64,000 nt of DNA from Stichopus chloronotus (GCA_021234535.1 CM037833.1:20125738-20189737); one strand, 5' to 3'; positions 13,101 to 28,100 are shown, counted from the first letter of the stretch. Program-made: numbers and translations. The notes: generated by a model not told the origin, from the sequence alone.

Positions 13101-16100
13101 TTGTTGTGGCCCAGCTATCTTAGAATGCGTGTGCAATTGTTGGTAACCCCCAGTGCCTCAGGTACACAAGGGTACTGTAAGACATGTCTCTTTTGATTAC
13201 AGGTACCAGACAAGCATTTGAATTAATTTTTTGTTTTTCTTTCATCTTCCCACTTTTTTTTTCAGAGTTAGACTGCACTTTCGAGGGTGACATCTGTTAC
13301 TACGTTCAGGACGACAGCGGCACCGTCGACTGGACGGTGGGAGTAAATGATGACTACGGTCCGATGGAAGACCACACTACTGGGAAAGGTGGGTCGAAAA
13401 CTTGTTTACTGCTCCTTTTGTTTCGATAAGGACATCTGCGACGTCATCGTCAAGCCCTGTGTGTGACGACCTTTGGGAATGTCTTTGCAGGGAGCTCATC
13501 ACTTTTTGACCTGAATATTCGGTGTTTTGTCACTTGGTTCATCCTGTCACATGCTAGTGTCACATTGATCAATTCTTGAATCTGTTTTGGATTTAGGCAC
13601 AATTTTTAGACACATTCCACTGCAGCAGCAAATCTTCATGTTGGTATCATGCATGTTTGTTTCTTCTTGAGAGGACACACCCTAACCACCACGGTATGTC
13701 TGGCTGTCACGTCATGTTCTGTCATGCAGAAAAGTGTCTTCTCAAGACATGATTTTAGCACATTACACAAACTCTGTGAGGACTAGGTGCAGCCAATCCT
13801 CACATGATGTCATACATCTTTGTGTTTTCCGATTAAGTGAAAGCAGAGGGTAGAGACAGTCGGCGTTTTTAACTCTGTGGGGTGGTAGAAAGAGGCGGAG
13901 AAGGTTCCCACGGAAACACCATCTCTCTGTGAACCCAGTAGTTCATTCATTAGTGCCCCCTGGTCTTGCAGTCCTTTTTTCAAGAAGTCTCTGAAAGAGT
14001 TAATTTTCTCCAAGTGAGATTGGGTAGCTTTAATTCTTCTCAAAACGACTGGTGATTAAGCACTCATAAATGTGTCAAATTTGGTGGACAGAACATAAAC
14101 TAAATTACGGTCACATTGGGCACTTGCGGTGCAAAAAACTTAACCTTAAACCTTTGCGGGAATGTTAAACCAAGTTTGGATTTTTGTCCGCAGTTCACTT
14201 CATGACTGATATTTGATAAAGGACATCGACAGTAGATAGACAGTAGATGACGGTAGATTCAAGGAAGTGGTTGTATTCATCAGCTTCTGTCTCTGTCTAC
14301 TTGGTATTTGATAAAAACATCGAAGGTAGATAGACGGTGAATGATGGTAGATTCAAGGAAGTGGTTGTATTCATCAGCTTCTGTCTCTGTCTACTTGGTA
14401 TTTGATAAAAACATCGACGGTAGATAGACGGTAGATGACGGTGGATTCAAGGAAGTGGTTGTATTCATCAGCTTCTGTCTCTGTCTACTTGGTATTTGAT
14501 AAAAACATCGACGGTAGATAGATGGTGGATGATGGTAGATTCAAGGAAGTGGTTGTATTCATCAGCTTCAGTCTCTTTCTAGTTGTACTGTACACAGTTT
14601 TGGTCTGCACCAACAGACAGAAGGATTTGTTGATTTCATGTGGGCGTAGGAGAATTTGGATATATAACATACAGGAGAGGGGGCAGCAAGTGCTTACTCT
14701 TTCAAAATATGACTGTGATTTACATTTAGAGGGGAAAGCAGTAATGATTCAGCCGAAGTGCTCTTGGTGCATCACTATTGGTTAGCAAGTATAATATGGC
14801 TGATGCTGAGATTATCTTGCAATATCCTACTGCCAAAGTGTATAATCCAAAAGAAACATGTAACCAAGCAAATCATTGGAAAGAGCAGAGAGAACGCCTA
14901 AATGAGGAAGGACTGGGATTAAATGAGTCAGATAACCCTTGATTGCGAACGGTTTTAACGACTTATTCCTTTTGCGCTTTAGGCTCGTACATATATCTCA
15001 ACACGAGCACATCCCACGCTGACGGAGACAGGGCCATCATCACCAGCCCCCTCCAGACCCCCACCAAAGAGGGCAGGTGTCTTACCTTCTGGTACTACGT
15101 GTCGGGCCTCAAGGTGGACTCGCTGGCGGCATACATCCAAGAGGGGGAGGAGAGGCGACTGGTCTTCACAAAGTTCGGCGACCAGGGAGACGAGTGGAAG
15201 CGAGCCGAGAAGACCCTGACTCCGAGCATACCGTGGACGGTAGGTTACCCATAGCAACGGACACATACGTGACCAATAGCAGTCGGTGTATTGTTCCATC
15301 TATACTAGACTGTATGAGATCATGTGAAGAAAACATTGCAAACTGTAGATGCAGGAGAAAGAGCAAAGATGATTGTTGATGAGCAAATATGATTGTTGTT
15401 TCCGATGGTGTCATTTTCATCGTGATCGCTGGCCATCAGCAATATTTACTGAAATACCCTTTTTTTTCCCACCTTCTACCTCCAGCTGTCCTTCGAAGGT
15501 CGTTTCCTGGGCAAGGATTATGGCACTGTCGCTCTCGACGATGTTATCGTCTTCGACAACATGTGTCAAGCCTCAAGTGAGTTACTCTAGCCTGCGATGC
15601 ATTTTGCTGCCATACAACAAGCACCGTGTGCCTCCTACAAGCCAGCTTTGTAGAATATCAAAAGAAAATCCAAAATACAAACAAGTTCCATTTTTACGTA
15701 GATTCATTGATATTATGTACATGTTGTTTGAAGAGGACACAGCAAGGAGCTGATAAAACATATCTGACATCTGCGATGGATACAAGATGGACAAAACCAT
15801 TGAACAGTACATGGACATCTTTCCATAATACAGTGTACCATTTTAAAATGAATATTTCTATCAAAGTCCCAAATAATTTCCAAATGGAACATGGCACTGA
15901 GATGTAGTTTTCACCAATAAAGAGAGAAAAATATCCCTAATGTAAGTGAAATATCAGTCTCCTCCAGTAGCCAATCCCGTTAGGGTTAGGAACTAGTGAC
16001 GTAAAATGCTTTTTTTACGATCCCGTCATTAGATAAATTTCATGCAAAGAGAGACATACGGAATCATTGGAACAGCACTACTAGACACGTTCAAAAAGAC

Positions 16101-19100
16101 TAAGTGAAGTCAGTAGAGGGTAATCAAAAGTAACAGAAGAGATGTAAAATTTTAATAGCTTCAGTTACGAGGGAAGAATCTATGATACTTGAGGTATGTA
16201 ATTCAATATTTATTCCCTGGGAATCATTTGGTACAAACCCCATTGATTTCATCACAGAAATGGCTCATTTTACATCAGTCTGCTCTTAGCAGTTACTGCT
16301 GATGAAGCTTTGGCCACTCCCATTCATTAAAGAACACATTCATTGAAAGCAAGTTGAGCAAATCTAGCAGTCATGAATCCTCTGTCTCGTTTTCTCAATT
16401 TTTCCATCGTTTGTTTTGTTTTCTCCTGTTTTTCCTGTCACCTCACCTTTTGACTCGTGAATTTCTTTCTCGTCTGTGCGTCGGTCTTAAAGGGGAGTGT
16501 GACTTTGAAGGAGGGTTCTGCAGCTGGACCCAGGACGAAGACGACCAACTTGACTGGTCTCTCAACAAAGGAGAGACCACATCCCAGAAAACGGGACCGA
16601 GCAAGGACCACTCCACGGGATCAGACGAGGGTGAGGAATGCGCTTTCATATTTTAGTGGTATGTATGTATCTGAGGGAATGTTCTTGAATAAGTCAAGCA
16701 ACAGGTCCTGGTTAGTCTGATAATATTATGGAGGGTCTATCTTTTTTTAGACCTTTACAAGTTTTATCCTACCCTTTGAGAGAGCAGTTTTACATCAGAA
16801 CTATCTAGCAAGACATTCACACAAAAACTTTTATGAAAGTAATGTTAAACTAAATCCATCTTGAACATCACAGAAATTGTCAGTATGTCTCATGTGGAGG
16901 AAAAGTGCTCATAAGAGTATGAAAAATAATGAAAGAGTAATGAAAGTAATGAAAATAATAATAGAAGACTTCACCAAGTGGTATTTAAGCTTAGTTGACC
17001 GCGTTCTGCTATGTATGCCTCTATGGCTCAGCCTCGTACGCTGGAGATCGCTGGTTCGAATCCTAGTTAGGGCAAAGTTCTCCATTCAAATAATAAAGTC
17101 CTCTTTCGGCATAAGGCAATCGCCCATTGTCAGAGGTTAGAAAGACCAAAGGTCTATTTGGACTACTACTGTATATACACAGCTTTCATTCGTTTCATTT
17201 CTAACTCGGTCCCAGGTTATTATGCTTATTTTGAGACTAGCTACGGGACGAAAGGCGACACCGCCAGGCTCCGGAGTCCCGTCTACCCGTACACGGATGG
17301 GGACTGCTTCACCATGTGGTATCACATGTACGGACTAACTGTCGGTACCCTGAACGTCTACATGTACGACATTGTCACGGAAGATCTCGGGGATCCTCTG
17401 TTTTCGAGAACAGGTAAACTGACTGTTCCAAAATTGGTGCGGCCAGCAGTAACTCTGTCAGAGTAACACTGTCAGAATTACCAGTGACCAAAAAAGTGTC
17501 TCAGAATCAAAAAGAAAGCATCATTAAGAATCCAATATTTTGTCAACAGCAAGAACAGGCACTAAAGGAAGTGATGACTTTACACTTTTTCTGACTGGTA
17601 GAATGGTGGACAAACTTTGAGCTATTCTAATAGATGGCGATTGCTACATTTTATGAGAAGGATTTTTATTCCTCGTTTTGCTTTAAGAACGCTGCACAGA
17701 ATCCCAATTCCCTCTCCCAACAACATATCCTTCTTCAAATAACCAGAAAGTAAACAAAAACCTATTGACAGCATGTGCTCCACCTCCTTTTGCTTGTATT
17801 TTACAGCAATCAGTGCAGACGAATGGCGGTTCACGCAAGTCACGGTGAGGGCACCCCACCGTTTTCAGATCGTGTTGGAGGTGATCCGTGGTTCCTCTTA
17901 CACCGGTGATATCGCTGTTGACGACATCTCCATTACATTCGGCTCCTGTGGAGGAAATCCAGGTACGTCGGTGCTTTGAAATATGCCCTCGGGCGGCACC
18001 GACATAGTTTCATCACAAAGCATTTGCTAGAAATTCACCTACCCTCCACTAATGTTCATGAGCCCTTCTTCCCTTTGCTGTCTATCCTTGGTGGAAGAGA
18101 GTGTGGCACACTTGAAGTTCCAAAGGTGCTCAAACTACTTCTAGAGAGCTGTATTTCTTTCTTTAATGCTGCTAATATTTACTACTTCACACACATTTTG
18201 TACCGAAAATACAATGCTCTTGGCATTCTGGTCTTTGCAATGAGGCACTCGCTGTAATTGCGAATATTTCGTTTGATAAGGGGGAGATGAGGGTGGTGGT
18301 GTGAGAGGGAGTTGGGGATGTGGTTGAAGGAGGTGGCTGATACACGTCTATGTCTTCTCCAGGTTAGAAAGACCTCCAGGTTGAAAATAAAACAGAAATA
18401 CGACAATGATCATTGTAACGACAAACGAACTGCAGACATAACCGAAAACACTTCAATGTTGACCACTGTCCATCAATTCAAACTGACAACTAGTCTTGTG
18501 AAAGTTCCTGATGATCTGAGGTATTTGAAATATCTGTACCGTTAGCTAGCTAGCCAGGGAAATCCTAACGATCGCTCGTGGTATTCTCGTTGGAAGGTTT
18601 CTGCAGTTTCGAAGACAACACCTGCAGCTGGCATAACGAACAGGACGAGGATAACGTTGACTGGGTGAGGATGAGAGGCATCCACGCCCACGAAAACGAC
18701 GTTCTGTATGACCACACCACGGGGACGGACTTGGGTGAGTCCTAACATGTAGCCGGTAGGACCACTGAGCAAAGAAAACTTCTCTTAAAAAAATTTGAAT
18801 CCATTCAAATGAAAGAACCAGTGGGCCTTTGAGCACTGAACTTTCTTGCCAATTTGTGATTTGCCAAAATGTGTTATGTCTGGCCGATATCAAAGATACT
18901 TCAGTCTCGTCCATTTTAATTCTTCAATTCCATCCTCATGTCCAGCCGTCTGATACCTTCCTCGTCTATCTGTTTTCTATAATAACAACCTCATCTGCTC
19001 TCCTGCCGTCAGGTTTCTACCTCTCATTTGAGATACTACCTCCCGTCGTGAAGCAGGGACACAGGGCCGTCCTCATCAGCGAGCACATGCCCGCCTCTCC

Positions 19101-22100
19101 TGAGTCTTGCTTTGTATTCTGGTATCACATGTTTGGAGCAGGTGAGTTACCACAAAGCCAATGTCAACACTCACCTTTGACACAGGTATTAGTATGTACT
19201 ACCCATTTTCCTAATGCAGGTACCCTGACACCTGCAAGCAATTACAGATATGTCTCACCTAAGATCCAATATGCCTATGCGTATCAGCCTTACTTCACAT
19301 TTGACGATTGACTTAAAACGTGAAAACTTATATCTTATGGACAAAGCAGTATTGAGTGTCATGAGTGTTACTGATTACATCAACATACATGGTTTGAGGT
19401 TGCATCCAATCTCGATGCAAATCGAGCCAGAACCCAGGTGATAGTTCGCAAAGGATGGAACTACAAATGACCGGAACAAAATCTGCCTTGTAATAGTTGC
19501 AGTTTAAACATGGGGTGGTGTAACATCTTATTCAGCTATTTGCTTACAACTTTATCATCATCGACATGACGGCAAATTTTCCTGCCAATGTTCTCGTAGG
19601 TAAAGGGAGGCTGCGTGCGATCAAATTTGGCACTTCTGACCCTGCCTCTGTGATCTTTGAAGCCACATCAGCGCCACACGATGCATGGAATATGGCTAAG
19701 GTGGTGATGACATCAACCGAAGAATACCAGGTATGGGAGTAGGATGGTTAGATTTGAAAATGGAATAGATACTTAAAACTTTACGTCTAAGATCGGGATG
19801 GTAGTAGAAAAATCGGTAGCAAAAATGACTAGAACAATGGGTAGTAAAAGTGAAAAATGGGTAGTAGGAAAATAGGTAGTAAGGTTGGCCGGTTTTGAAG
19901 TACTGAAAAAAAAAAGAATGACATTGATAGGTGAACGAAATATTGGTGATCTGTCACCATAGCATCATAGCATAGCCCCATAACCTTACATAGTATCATA
20001 CTATCGCCCATAGCTATCATAGCATTAGCAGTGCTGTGCAGTTCTGCAAAATTGAAAGTGAGAGATGTACATTGGCCTTCGAGTCATTGTGAATCTCAGG
20101 AAAACAACGATTTTTCTTTGCAAATTATCTGCTCCTCAGATAAACATTGAGGCCGTCTCAATGTCTCGCGACGACGAGGGGCACATCGCCATAGATGATG
20201 TGGACCTGGAACCGGTACCCTGCAGCAGTCTGAGCACGCCCTCACCCCCGATAGGTCCGACTTCAGCCAGACCCACCAGAGGTTTGTCTCACCTACGGGG
20301 AGTTTCGTCCTGGGGATTAAAATTTGAGAGCATCATTACGAGGACTCTGTTGCCTGTGTCATTGTCTCACCACTTCAAAAAAAAAAATCTGAGATTAGAA
20401 ATACATTCAAACTTGTCACCTTGCTAAATATTAGATTTTGTGGGTGTGTATGTAAGAGAAGACGAAACATATGACCTGACATACATTCAAACTTGTCGCC
20501 TTTCTAAATATTAGATTTTGTGGGTGGGTATGTAAGAGAAGATTAAACATATGACCTAAAATACATTCAAACTTGTCACCTTTCTAAATATTAGATTTTG
20601 TGGGTGGGTATGTAAGAGAAGATTAAACATATGACCTGACAAAACTCAGTGAAACACATCAGATTTAAATATGGACAGGTTCATCTTGTGTGACCTTCAT
20701 GCTGAACCATTTAGTTTAATCATAACAATTGTTATTTTCTCGTGGCACAATTTTGTCACATTTCCACCCAGTTTCCCCTTTGTCACATTTCAGTTCCGGG
20801 ACAATACGACTGCACTTTCGAGGAAGGCCTATGCACTTGGGAGATGGACGATGGGAACGATTTTGACTGGGAGATTGAACAGGGGGCGAATACATCACCA
20901 AACACCGGTCCGAGCTCGGACCACACCATCGGCAGTAGTCTAGGTGGGTAGCTGAGGTCATTATCAGAAGTTGATGAAATTCTCAGTTCTTTGTTTCATC
21001 CTGGACAGGAAGCCAAGTTGTAACACAATGGTAGAAGAGTCGGTATCAAATATGACGTCCTCTGCCTAAAGTTTACAAACAAGTGCACCCTTTTTTTTAG
21101 AGCACCATCACAGTTTGTATAAAGTGAAAGCAGACACTTGAAGATCATTGCCAAAAACTTAAATGCTGCAAAATGAAATGCTGATGAACTTTCATCATTG
21201 AAGTCTGGAAATAAATGATCGTGTCTACTTTATTCTTCCAGAGCCATGTGTGCAGCACAGTGATTAACTTCTTTTATGGTAGTACAGTGGTAGCTGAAAG
21301 GGTATATTAAATACCTTAATATGTTGCTGAATGAACAGGTGGTTACTATGTAGCTGTTTCCATACCTTATTTCAGAATGTAGTGGGGTGAATTGCATCCC
21401 AGTCACCATGAGAGGGTGCTTAAAGTGCTGACAACAGTCTAAAAACTTTTGTGTGTCACTCATGAGCAATAGGCTTGTTTGGAATTCAATATTTTGAATG
21501 TTCTAAATCTTGGCATGCTAAGATACCAAATAGTTTGTCGTGAAGGTGATCACTGTGATAATTTTGGTTAGTATGTCGTCAACCATTTAGCATTTTGGCG
21601 AGAAAGACGCGTAGTGAGATGTTGAAAGATTTTGGAAGGCGCGAAGTGTGACGCGGCCTCCGTATTCATCAAAGAGGGTCTCCCGTACACAGCTCAGCTT
21701 GTGTCATACCGTTTCATCTTCACATAGAGTATTAAAATTCTTGTCTGTTTTTTCTCAACGCTCTACTTCTCAATTTGGTAGGGCACTACTTGATCGCATC
21801 CTCCGGCGGTCAGCAAGAGGACGATCTAGCAAGAATGGTGTCCCCAGAAATCACCTCCCCAGAGGAAGGATACTGTGTCCAGTTCTGGTATTATATGTAC
21901 GGGGTCTCCATCAAGGCACTCAACGTATACATGCGGGACGTCGACGACGGATCAGAGACGCTGGAGTGGACCCGGTCTGGTAACCAAGGAGACCGTTGGA
22001 TTCGGGGACACGCATTCTTTCAGACTCCGTTTAAGGTAGCGACCTTTCCCTCTCCTGCAGCCAAACGTTGGTGTTATTTGCCACAAATTTTGAATCCCCT

Positions 22101-25100
22101 CATGACCTTCTTCATGTCAAAAACAAAATAAAGAGAGAAAACCTTTTAAGTCAACAGTGTTACTGCATGGCAGGGAACTTGTTGTTCATTACGCTGGAGC
22201 AATTTGTGTCCTACAGCTCTTAGTGAGGATGTGACTTTGAGTAGCTCTTTGCACAGCATTTTTCCATCTGGTCTTTAGTTCACAGTCATTACTTGTATAG
22301 TGATCAAACTAATGTTTGCATGGTTGTCTTTTTTATAGAATAATCAAACTCTACTGTTTGGGTGGTTGTCTGTTTTGTTTACTAATCACGCACTACTGTT
22401 TGCGTGGTTGTCTGTTTTGTTTACTAATCAAGCACTACTGTTTGCATAGTTGTCTGTTTTACTCTACTTCAGTTTTGTCAAATTGTTCTTTTTTATTATT
22501 TTTTTTTGTTTCTTGTTTTCATTTATTACCTTTTTTCCAGGTGGTATTTGAAGCGGTCGTTGGGGCGGATTACGAAAGTGACATAGCACTGGACGATATC
22601 TTCTTCTTTGAAGGCTCTTGTCCGGTTGCAGGTAAAAGGAAACTCCTCAGACTGGACACCTCATAGCCAACTTTGTAAAATTTAATCTACCCTCCAGTAA
22701 CTTTAATAAAGATACAAACTCAAAGAAGATAAGGCTTAGATTCATCAGGGTTACTCTCGAAAGATGCTCGGAGATAGTTAGCATGATATTGATACACTAT
22801 CATGATAGTGTATCACTATTGTGATAGTGATACACTATCATGATTGTGTATCACTATTGTGATAGTGATACACTATCATGATAGTGTATCACTATTATGT
22901 TGTGGATGAAAATTGATCACAGCACCTCTGACAACAATGCATTTTAAAGACAAATCAAAGCAGTGTATCGCTATCATGAAAGTTATACACTATCATGATA
23001 GTGTATCACTATCATGATAGTGTCTGTTTTGTCCAAACATGCAGTGAATTGCCCTCAGAGCATGAGGCACAAAGTCACAAAATTGAGTGTGCTTTTAAAT
23101 TCCAGATTTTGTCAGACCAGTTTAAAATTTTTTGTACCTAAAAATCGATCACAGCACCGCTTTCGATAATGGACTTGGCAAACTTTCAAAGTGAAGAACA
23201 TTTGCAATCATCACAGTGATGACCCTTCCCAGTATAGTTTCATGTCTGCGTGCCATCTTCAGTCATCGGTGTGACGTTCATTCGCTACCGCTTTGTCTTT
23301 CAGATCTCTGCGATTTTGAGTCGTCCTTGGAAGTCTGCGGGTTCTACCAGTATGACAGCGACCCCTTCAACTGGATGATTGTCTCAGGGGGAGGGGCTGA
23401 CCCTCGCCTCCAACCCACTGAGGACGTGTCTTACCAAACGCCCTTCGGTGAGTCAGACATTGCGGACCTTTGCTGCCAATCGACTTAACTGTATTTGTCA
23501 AGTGTATTGTTCATTTGTCCAAATGCTTAACATCAGGCTGTTCTGTATGTGTCATGTAGCACTTAAAACAAGTTGAAAACTCAAAAATTTGCCTACTAAA
23601 GCTGAAAACTCGACATTTTTGCCAGCTCAGCTGATTGTAATGTTTGTATCCGTCGTATTGTTGTGTGGTCATTGTTTTCTCTTTGCAATTGGTTTTTGGT
23701 TTTCTTCAATGTTCACCATTTTGGATCATGAACCTCAATCCATTAGTGTTGAATGGTTGAACATTTGATATCGGTTTTATTGAGGTCTCTTCGTGGCAAG
23801 TAAAAGATGACGCAATGGTCAGATTCAAAGTTGTGTCCTTTGCATGGATTTCTTGCGACCTTCATCCGATGGTGCAAACCCTCGGCAGGTGGGTGATAAC
23901 GAACACGTTGTCCAAAATAGGGATTTCCTGGAACTGGCAGAATATACTGGGTGCTCTGATTATGTTGCAGATACATGCCATTGGGTGAGACCCCCCAGGT
24001 TCAGTTGTCGGAGAGCTGTCCCCCAGAAAAATACTCCTTGGGAAACTCATCCTCCCCCCATGACAACTAAACTGACCAGTAGCATTGTTTCACATGAAGA
24101 AAAACCACGTGAGGCCTTTGTCAGAACTTCTAATATATGCCTCGACTTTACTTGTTCACCTGCGGTGCCAGATCCCTGGGTGTACTTGTGGTTTGCTCTG
24201 GTGGTCTGTGGGAACGGAATTCATCAGGCTGCTAATACTTGTTGGTGAAACCCCCGTATCAGTGTTGTCACCGTCTGTTGTTCAATTCTAACAGTGGACT
24301 CTTCGTTCACATGCCAGCACCACCCTGAATGCCTGAAGGTTGTGTTTAACCTTCAGTGGCTTGAAGTGGTCATTCAGCCTAATTGCGCATATTAAATTTA
24401 ATGGACTGTAAATTGCCTGGAAATAAAACATTTTTACAAATCTTTTAAATAGGATGGTTACCCAATGAAGGGTTTAATTCAGAGGCTTTAAATCTTGAGT
24501 TAGAGGCCAACTCTGAAAACAAATTATTTACACAACATTCTCTCCACAGGACACTACCTATTTTTTAACGAGTCATTCCAAGGGTCTGTCGGAACCAACA
24601 AGGCGGTTTTCTACTCCAAACAGATAACCTTCGTCGACACGTGCGTCAAATTCTGGTACCGTACAGACGGCACCAAGGCCACCGTGACAGTGTCGCAACT
24701 GGTCAATGGGAACCCCCTCCCGGGTAAGACCTTCTCCACGGGCATGGTCGCCACCCAAAGATGGCATCTTGCTCAAAGCAGTTTTACTGGATCTTTTGGG
24801 TATAGCGTAAGTATATATGTTTTATTCATGCATGAACATGCTTGGTGTGTGAATATTCATGAGTAAAGTTTTAGGATGACCATTTTTGGTTTTGATGAAA
24901 TCGTAACCTTTGTAATCATGGGGCGGTGTATGTTTCTGTATGTGTCAGTATGTATGATGTGTTGGTGATGCACTTTAAAGAAAAAAAAAGTCATAGTTTC
25001 ACAACAATCTATGTGAATACATGATTGCCAAAGAGGGTGTTGAATATTCACGATTTATTCATCACATGGGTTGACTTATCTCTTTGATTCTAAATAAATT

Positions 25101-28100
25101 ATCTCTCATTCCCGATGTATCTGTTGCTCTCACCAGGTGTGAAATTTAAGTGACTTATTGAAACATTTTTGGTCTCATGGTGTTATCAGAACCTTTGCAA
25201 TCATGCATGGGCATTGGTGTGTGTATGTGTGTGTAAGTATATTTGTGATGACCTGTGGGTACCTTGTATGAAGGGAAGCTTAGCCAGTTCTCATAGTTGG
25301 TATGTACGTTTACCACAATCAGTAGCAGAATCCCTATTTTTTTTTTTTTTTTTTTGTGGATTTGAAAGGTTACATGGGTTCAAAAAATAGTAAAATCTTG
25401 TTTACAGTTTTGCTGTAAGTTTCCATGATTTCACCCATTTGATTCATCATAGTTTTCAGCACGCACTCTGACAGGTAAAAGCTATGAATAATTACAACAT
25501 ATATTGAATATTCATAGGTAGTACTTGAACATGCCTTCTGTCTGAGATCTAATTTTACCACATACTTGGAACATTCATTCTAGTGTCCAAGGGACATGTC
25601 TATAAACATCAAGAGATTAATTTTGCATATTTTAATTCCTCCTCCCAGCTACAATTTGAGGCTTCTTTAGGAGATCGGGATACCTTTGTGGCTATTGATG
25701 ATGTTGAGATTTCTGGAAGGCCTTGTGAGCAGCTTGCTACCTGCAACTTTGAAAACGGTCTCTGTTCCTACATAAACCTCGATGGAGACGACTTCGACTG
25801 GCGACGCCAGCCCGGTAGTTTGGTGTCGCCGTACAACGGCCCTGCCAACGACCACACCTTCGGTCTGTCGAACGGACACTACGCCTTTGCGGACACGTCA
25901 TTCCCGAGGGTGGAGGGGAATTTGGCATGGCTGATGACTGATGCGGACCTGGATGTGGGGACCTCCTACTGCTTCTCCATGTGGTACTACCTGGTGGCGG
26001 ATGAGGATGAAGCGATGAGCACTCTTAATCTCTACCAGAGGAAGAATGAAGCCGGCAAAGGTGATGCTTGGGTATCACTTGGATACTGGAATAACACCTC
26101 AAACAGGAACCGATGGATCCACGAACTGGTCGACATCACACCGCCTTGGCCTCATGCCCAGCTGGTGAGATGAATATCACACTAATAGTGTGAGGCTGTC
26201 AAATAGGTCTGACATTGCTTGTAGTTAGTTGATGTGCATCACTGAATTGAAATTCATTGAAATCATGTTTGTCATATGACTCTAAGACAAAAGATAAGTG
26301 CGGTATGTCTTGTTACTGATCCGATTGCCTTAGGTCATTTTCATCACCTCACATTGATTTTATCCTACTCAGATGGTAAACAATAACATGGTCAGTGAGA
26401 CGTCAGATGCCCAGGCTTTATTGAGCTGAATTTAATGTCATGGAGGGTGATATAAGTCGTCATGCAAATAGGGAAAAATGTGTAATTAAAAAGGGCAGCA
26501 GGGTTCTTGACTAGTTTAGACAACATTTTGACTTGATGTAGAAAGAATACTCTTGAAGGTTATCTCTTACTACTATAACTCTCCTTTGTGTTTCTTTCCA
26601 CGCTTAAGTTGTTTCATGACTCACTTTTACCTGGAGCTGTTTCCATGGCAACTGTTTCTATGGTTGCAGAATCAACTGTGAATGTTATCAATGTAACCTT
26701 TGGATGGCATCATCTTGTTTTGCTTCCTCTCTGATGTATGATTTAGGTGATAGAGGCAAAGGCCAGAAACGTCATCAGCGGAGGCATTGCTATCGACGAT
26801 GTCCAGATATTCCCCGGGGTGTGTGTCGCCCCCACTGTACCTTCCTGTGTCTTTCCCTGCGGCGATGGCAGCTGTCTCAGTGACGCGAAGCTCGTCTGTG
26901 ATTTCAGGGAAGACTGTGCAGACGGATCTGATGAAATGTTATGTGGTATGTTTGCTTGTTCGTTAGGAAACAAAACAGTTGGTTCGTGCCAGGTGCATCG
27001 TGGGTAGTGGCGATGTAACTCATGCCGTCTCTCTAATGGTTGAGTAAATGCAATTGCATTGTGGGTACATTATGATGGTGCTCATGGTATATGTGTAACG
27101 TGTCAGTGATGCATTGTGGGTGATAGTTATAGTCCTAAACATTTTCATGACGGTCACCTGTTCCTTGGATGTATCGATTGCTTCCCTGTACTTAAATAGC
27201 CAGTTACCATGCAACGCAATTTTGATCATGTTTATCCACCGGAAGCATCCATTCACGTCCCGTTCATTGGGAAAATTAGAAAATTAAGTGTAATGTGTTT
27301 ATCAGGCATGTGTAGAAAACTATGTGTCCAAATTGTATCATGACTTTATGATGCCTTATCAAATTTATTCAAAACTACGTACTGTTTTTGATGCAGGTAT
27401 TTGTTAGTAAGACACACACTAGCTGGTAAAGAAGTCAGTGTGCAGATATTTTTCAATGTTTGGTAAATCTTTCAACTCATTGTGAAACTGTCAGCAACAA
27501 ATTCAGAATCTACACGCAGGAAAGTACAATGCTGTTCATTTCATCTTGACATTTAAGTCTGTACGATCATATTTGAATTCTGCCTCCAAGGGGATTGCAC
27601 CTTTGAAGAAGGCCTCTGTGGGTACACCGATGTCAGCACGGGATCGTACCAGTGGGCCAACAGCACCGGGAACAGTGCCACCATGAACGCAGGACCAAGC
27701 ATAGACCACACTCTCCTCAATGGAGAAGGTACGTCGGTGGCAAAGTTCTGACTTAATTTATCCTTTCATTTCAATCTCCTGTGTCTGCTAATTTTTGGGG
27801 GTGGAATGAGGGGAGAGGGGAAGGAAGATGTTGCTCGTTCTATTTAAAGTCTAAGTTTTCACATCAGCATATTGCTTGTATTATTCTTGTTGTGTTCAGT
27901 TTTTTCTTTCACCTGATTTCAGTTGAAAAGTCTGCACTGTATAAACATCACAACAGTTTTAGTGACCCACTGATAGTGTTTAGCTATTTGCGGTGCAGTT
28001 CTTATCCATTGTGTAACGGGAGCAACTTCATTTTCGATTGCACTGTCGATGCTTTCGATTGTTTTCCTTTACGTGGTGCAAATGGTGTAATGGTGTCGCC

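Noticed and set aside
16985..17090. Functional tRNA gene
   Set aside because: A B box is present but no acceptor stem or normal D-arm spacing was seen; more likely a SINE fragment.
22316..22540. Cys/Leu-rich small peptide frame before exon 22
   Set aside because: Produced by the 42-bp repeat; the real exon starts at the acceptor at 22540/22541.
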